Origin: an uncultured Pirellulaceae bacterium
GTDB taxonomy: Bacteria > Planctomycetota > Planctomycetia > Pirellulales > Pirellulaceae
Assembly: GCA_938082855.1 (NCBI GenBank)
Contig: CALKCC010000014.1
Location: 1 to 35,560 of the forward strand
Direction: 5' to 3'
Length of the DNA: 35,560 nt
The notes below the pieces were generated by a model. That model ran no database searches. It was given only the letters and a program-made list of their open reading frames with translations, and was not told where the DNA came from. A program made the position numbers and the translations under genes. Each line of letters begins with the position of its first letter. The first letter of the stretch is position 1. This document shows, piece by piece, positions 34,735 through 35,560 of this stretch.

Positions 34735-35311
34735 GGATGAAGCGAACTGACAACTAAATATAGGCGCGGATATACAAGGGGCAATAATTAACCCATAAGA
34801 CTCTAAGAATATCTATTTGCGTAGTGAAAGAATAGCCCCATCAGTCAGTAATTCCTGAAAGATAAAGAGAAATTCAAAGGGGCCGTTTTCCAAAGCTCCG
34901 TTTCAAATCCAAGAGATCCCCACCTACCCATTTCCGCCATAGAGAAAATCTCAATTCCCTCACCGTAATATCAATTTGAGTGTCACAGGCAAGTTGATAT
35001 TCCAGACAGGCCAAATCAGGCCAAAGTGACCACTTATGCCGGTTTTAACGCTAATTACTGCATGATAATTACAAAACATCAGAAGAAATTCAGGTATAGC
35101 TTGACCACCTGTTACCACGTCGTAGAGTGAAGTAACTCCTGTAGACAGTGTGCAACAAGCAAATCAACTTCCTGAACCACTGTTTTTATGACTCAAAGTC
35201 GTTCTACGGGATACGTAAAATAACATTAAAAACGTGGAGACCGCTTAATACCGGGAGCCACTCTAAAGTGAATAACGGATCATCACAATTTTTTAACCAA
35301 AGGACTGAGAA

Positions 35312-35500
35312 ATGTTAGTTCTGTCACGAAAGAAGAATGAGAGTATTGTCATCAACAATGACATTACGATCGTTGTTGTCGATATTCGTGGCGATAAGGT
35401 ACGTTTGGGAGTGGAAGCTCCTAAAGAAGTACCCGTCCATCGACAGGAAGTTTTTAACGCCATTCAACGAAACGAAGATGCGGTTACAGAAAACCCGTAA
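35312..35500 (+). CDS. csrA: Carbon storage regulator CsrA
   Basis: MLVLSRKKNESIVINNDITIVVVDIRGDKVRLGVEAPKEVPVHRQEVFNAIQ; AAAGGA Shine-Dalgarno upstream. Confidence 0.96.
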   Translation: MLVLSRKKNESIVINNDITIVVVDIRGDKVRLGVEAPKEVPVHRQEVFNAIQRNEDAVTENP

Positions 35501-35560
35501 ACAGTCTTTCTTTGAAGCCAATGGAATTCACCAGTAAACAGCTAGGGCCTTAACTGCAGC

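Noticed and set aside
34740-35311. Long intergenic region searched for tRNA, nuoB or small ORFs; a CAGGCCAAAT/CAGGCCAAAG 10-bp repeat at 35007-35026
   Set aside because: No tRNA-like cloverleaf or coding frame was recognised; the short repeat alone is not strong evidence of a feature.

Overview
Window from a planctomycete-like chromosome, judged from PVC-type CxxCH cytochrome, TIGR03067-like, DUF6580-like and Gfo/Idh/MocA proteins. No phage, transposon, CRISPR, rRNA or tRNA was recognised. The left and centre carry mostly housekeeping and envelope genes: ispD, an acyl-CoA ligase, DUF4430 and DUF6580 proteins, a Met/Gly-rich secreted protein, a TIGR03067-like protein, DUF523, an HI0933-type flavoprotein, tandem membrane glycosyltransferase-like proteins, an esterase, two SDRs, an LRR plus Lys/Glu/Ala-repeat protein, a Tat-exported Gfo/Idh/MocA oxidoreductase, a large cytochrome/PQQ-propeller protein and TatD. 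The right third is a minus-strand complex I operon in the order nuoI-DUF2203-nuoA-C-D-H-J-K-L-M-N followed by a ferritin-like gene; csrA lies beyond it. The most notable signals are: NuoL (934 aa) with three His/Asp/Glu-rich insertions including an HDD-H tandem repeat; extra acidic or hydrophilic segments in NuoA, NuoM and NuoN; no nuoB, E, F or G in the cluster; DUF2203 and ferritin-like genes embedded in or appended to the operon; a DUF4430/DUF6580/Met-Gly-rich neighbourhood suggesting an uncharacterised uptake module; and an intergenic region (about 5530-5801) dense in inverted repeats and a repeated GATACGTACCG motif. All family calls are from reading motifs; no database search was run.
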